Part shown: in pieces, positions 62,128-64,000 of the stretch
Numbering within the stretch: the stretch's first letter is position 1
Layout of the letters: the number at the start of each line of letters is the position of its first letter
Assembly (NCBI RefSeq): GCF_026745355.1
Contig: NC_079208.1
Coordinates: 17,905,260 to 17,969,259, forward strand
Direction: 5' to 3'
Source: Beta vulgaris subsp. vulgaris
Lineage: Eukaryota; Streptophyta; Magnoliopsida; Caryophyllales; Amaranthaceae
Length of the DNA stretch: 64,000 nucleotides
Position numbers and translations under genes: made by a program
Notes under the pieces: generated by a model
The model's database searches: none
Seen by the model: the letters and a program-made list of their open reading frames with translations, nothing else
What the model was told of the DNA's origin: nothing

Positions 62128-64000
62128 TGTAACACCCCGGTAATCTCTCTTTTTCAAAGTACATTTTCAACATAAAGCTTATAGAATCATCAAAGCATTA
62201 TCGTCCGTGTGATAACGTATCGGCTTATTTAAAATTTTACAGCGCAAAACATATAACTAAACCCTAGACTTGAAATATAATAAATAATCAAAGTAACTTT
62301 AAAACCAAACAACATTGTTAACTTTAACTTCAAACCAAACATAAATGTAAATGTATCTACTATAAAACAATCTGTTACACAAGCTCTCCGTTCCCAAATT
62401 CTCATGATGTGCCATCTGCACACCTGTATTCCATAATGATCTATGATATCGAGGAACCTTTTAATAAAAAAAAGGAATGGTGATCAATCTAATATCTAGA
62501 CAAAGTCATGGCTCGCTCACCATGTACCCCAACTCCTGATTGTGCAACTTCAGACGTGCACCGGTCTAAAGTTTATTGCTATCGAAGTTTCACTTTACAT
62601 GATTTACCAATTATACTACTAATAACATATAATCAACCATTCACAACTTAATTCCTTTTTTATCTTAGGATTAAATAAGTGATCATGCAACTTACAACCC
62701 AAGATTAATTCCTTCTTTATTCAATCCTTCTTATTTGTTGAACCTAGCCAACAACCAACTTACCTTTCAAAGATATAAATTATCAACTTACCAAATAAAG
62801 CTCACAGTTCTCATAGAGTGGTGAAGATAATAACACAATGGAACACATGATTCAATCATGATGCAACTGATAATTATATTAATCCCCCCATGTGAATTAA
62901 TAAATAAAGTTTCCAACCAACATGCTTGCATCAATAATTCCATACAAAGTATAAAACATGTAAAATCCAATCATAATAGAAATCATATATGAACTCATAA
63001 AGTTCCTATACATGTAACCACATAACTTTTCCTTCCTAAAATCATGATAATACATCAAACAACACATAGGTATGTACGTATCTTGTGTAGACAAACTTAG
63101 AGGCCACCTTCATCACTTTAAAAATCGCCTGAGTAATCTCCGCCTAAAACAACAAATTGAATTTATAATCAATACTCCAAATAAATCCCAGCAACTTTAA
63201 AATATTTTTTAAATCCCCTTTAAAAATGTTTAAAGTTTTTGTCATTAAAACATCAAGTACTCATATTTCCTAGCATAGTACTACTATACTAGTCATAAAA
63301 ATCCATAAAACTCCATTAATATTAACCTTTCTAAAATTCTAGCAACTTAAAAATTATTAAAACTCCCTTAAACATACTTAAACCTGCTTAAATTCATAAG
63401 ATAAATCAAATTCATAGTTTATAATTACTACAATGATTTTTCAATCTTTAGCACCCTAAAAAATCCTTGCTTTGATAATTAAAACTCTAATTTAAACATA
63501 ATAATTAAATCTGAATTTTTATTCTTTCAAACAGAAATTATATAATCATATATTCATTATTAAAACAGTAAAATAAAGCTTCTAATCATAATTAGTGCTA
63601 AAACAAAACATAAAAACATAATCTTAAATCAAAACTTGAGGAAGAAGAAGAAAAAATCAAACCAACACAAGAAAGAGAACAAAAGAATCACCGATCGAAG
63701 AAGGTGACAACAGCGCGGGACAACAGGTGGTCGGCGTGATGGTGGCGGTGGAGTCATGGAGTTTATTGCTCAAGAAGAAAGTATTTCTTGAAAAAGAAGA
63801 AAGAAATAAGAAGAGAGAAAAAATAACGCGAAGGAGGAGAAAGAGGGCACTGCCGGTTTTTGTGTGTGAGGTAGGAGAGAGAAAGTTTTTGTGTGGGTAA
63901 AATATTTGAGTCTAATGTATTTATATGCACGATTTCCTTTTAGGCTTAGAAAAAGGCAATTGGGTTTCAATAGAGTTTAATGATGAATATGATTGATGAT
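62128..64000 (-). repeat. Gypsy-B 5' LTR (runs off the window)
   Basis: On the - strand the LTR ends GGGGTGTTACA at 62128. It is collinear with the Gypsy-A LTRs, including the ATAACGTATCGGCTTATT block near its end, the AGTAGTACTATACTAG-like block (about 63265-63290), the GC-rich leader patch (63690-63760) and the TCATTAAACTCTATTGAA block at the window edge. About 1.0 kb of the expected ~2.85 kb lies beyond 64000. Confidence 0.85.

Larger units (their letters stand above)
39680..64000 (-). mobile_element. Gypsy-B: chromovirus-like gypsy element, interrupted and truncated
   Basis: On the - strand: LTR (62128 to beyond the window end), primer-binding site, acidic ORF, gag, protease remains, RT. 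It is clearly related to Gypsy-A: same LTR start/end words, same acidic ORF, same RT blocks. The CACTA-A transposon (40723-60013) splits the protease. The 3' part ends within RT/RNase H at about 39680, so RNase H, integrase and the 3' LTR are missing here. An internal deletion also fuses gag to the end of protease. Confidence 0.85.

Noticed and set aside
1..64000. Host single-copy genes
   Set aside because: Every protein motif I could recognise belongs to a transposable element; the GRF zinc finger is inside a Mutator-type element.

Overview
The window looks like plant nuclear DNA from a large, repeat-rich genome, most likely a eudicot. The base composition is AT-rich and there is no bacterial gene organisation. 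Nearly every recognisable coding trace belongs to a plant transposable element: Ty1/copia, Ty3/gypsy chromovirus, LINE, SINE, CACTA (En/Spm), Mutator-type and Stowaway-type elements. I found no host single-copy gene, tRNA or rRNA gene. Species assignment is not possible from what I can see.

Layout. Positions 1-7156: an AT-rich stretch without genes, then a copia element (Copia-A, + strand) with broken gag, protease, integrase, reverse transcriptase (RT) and RNase H and a 3' LTR, but no recognisable 5' LTR. Positions 7157-20800: a second copia element (Copia-B, - strand) of which only the LTR, primer-binding site and gag remain. Its LTR is split by a complete 11.1 kb SIRE/Maximus-like element (Copia-C, 8932-20036, TSD AATCA), which carries an extra envelope-like region downstream of pol. 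Positions 20801-23083 hold a short GC-patterned tract, a tRNA-derived SINE with a 10-bp TSD, and the 3' part of a degenerate LINE (- strand). The LINE is interrupted by a 15.2 kb chromovirus-like gypsy element (Gypsy-A, 23089-38325) and resumes at 38331-38690. The Gypsy-A LTRs carry younger insertions: a non-autonomous CACTA, two Stowaway MITEs, and a Mutator-type element with a GRF zinc-finger reading frame. For most of these the partner LTR preserves the empty site.

From about 39680 to the window end lies a related gypsy element on the - strand (Gypsy-B), whose long LTR runs off the window. Gypsy-B is split in its protease region by a 19.3 kb CACTA transposon (40723-60013). That transposon encodes, on the - strand, a TNPD-type transposase and a second multi-exon gene combining a Transposase_24-like region with a C48/Ulp1-type protease. 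It also carries two arrays of a ~160-bp tandem repeat, a C-rich and a G-rich tract, and dense hairpin-forming subterminal repeats. The transposase gene is interrupted by a 6.9 kb LTR-element insertion (51133-58044, TSD CATAG). This insertion contains a truncated gypsy gag-pol and a 2.2 kb near-perfect palindrome made of two head-to-head LTR copies.

Relative ages follow from the nesting: Copia-C is younger than Copia-B; Gypsy-A is younger than the LINE; the CACTA is younger than Gypsy-B; the 6.9 kb insertion is younger than the CACTA. Almost all element reading frames contain frameshifts or stops, so most elements are probably not autonomous now. The most unusual features are the LTR palindrome, the CACTA with its protease gene and internal satellite arrays, and a small acidic reading frame upstream of gag that is shared by both gypsy elements.
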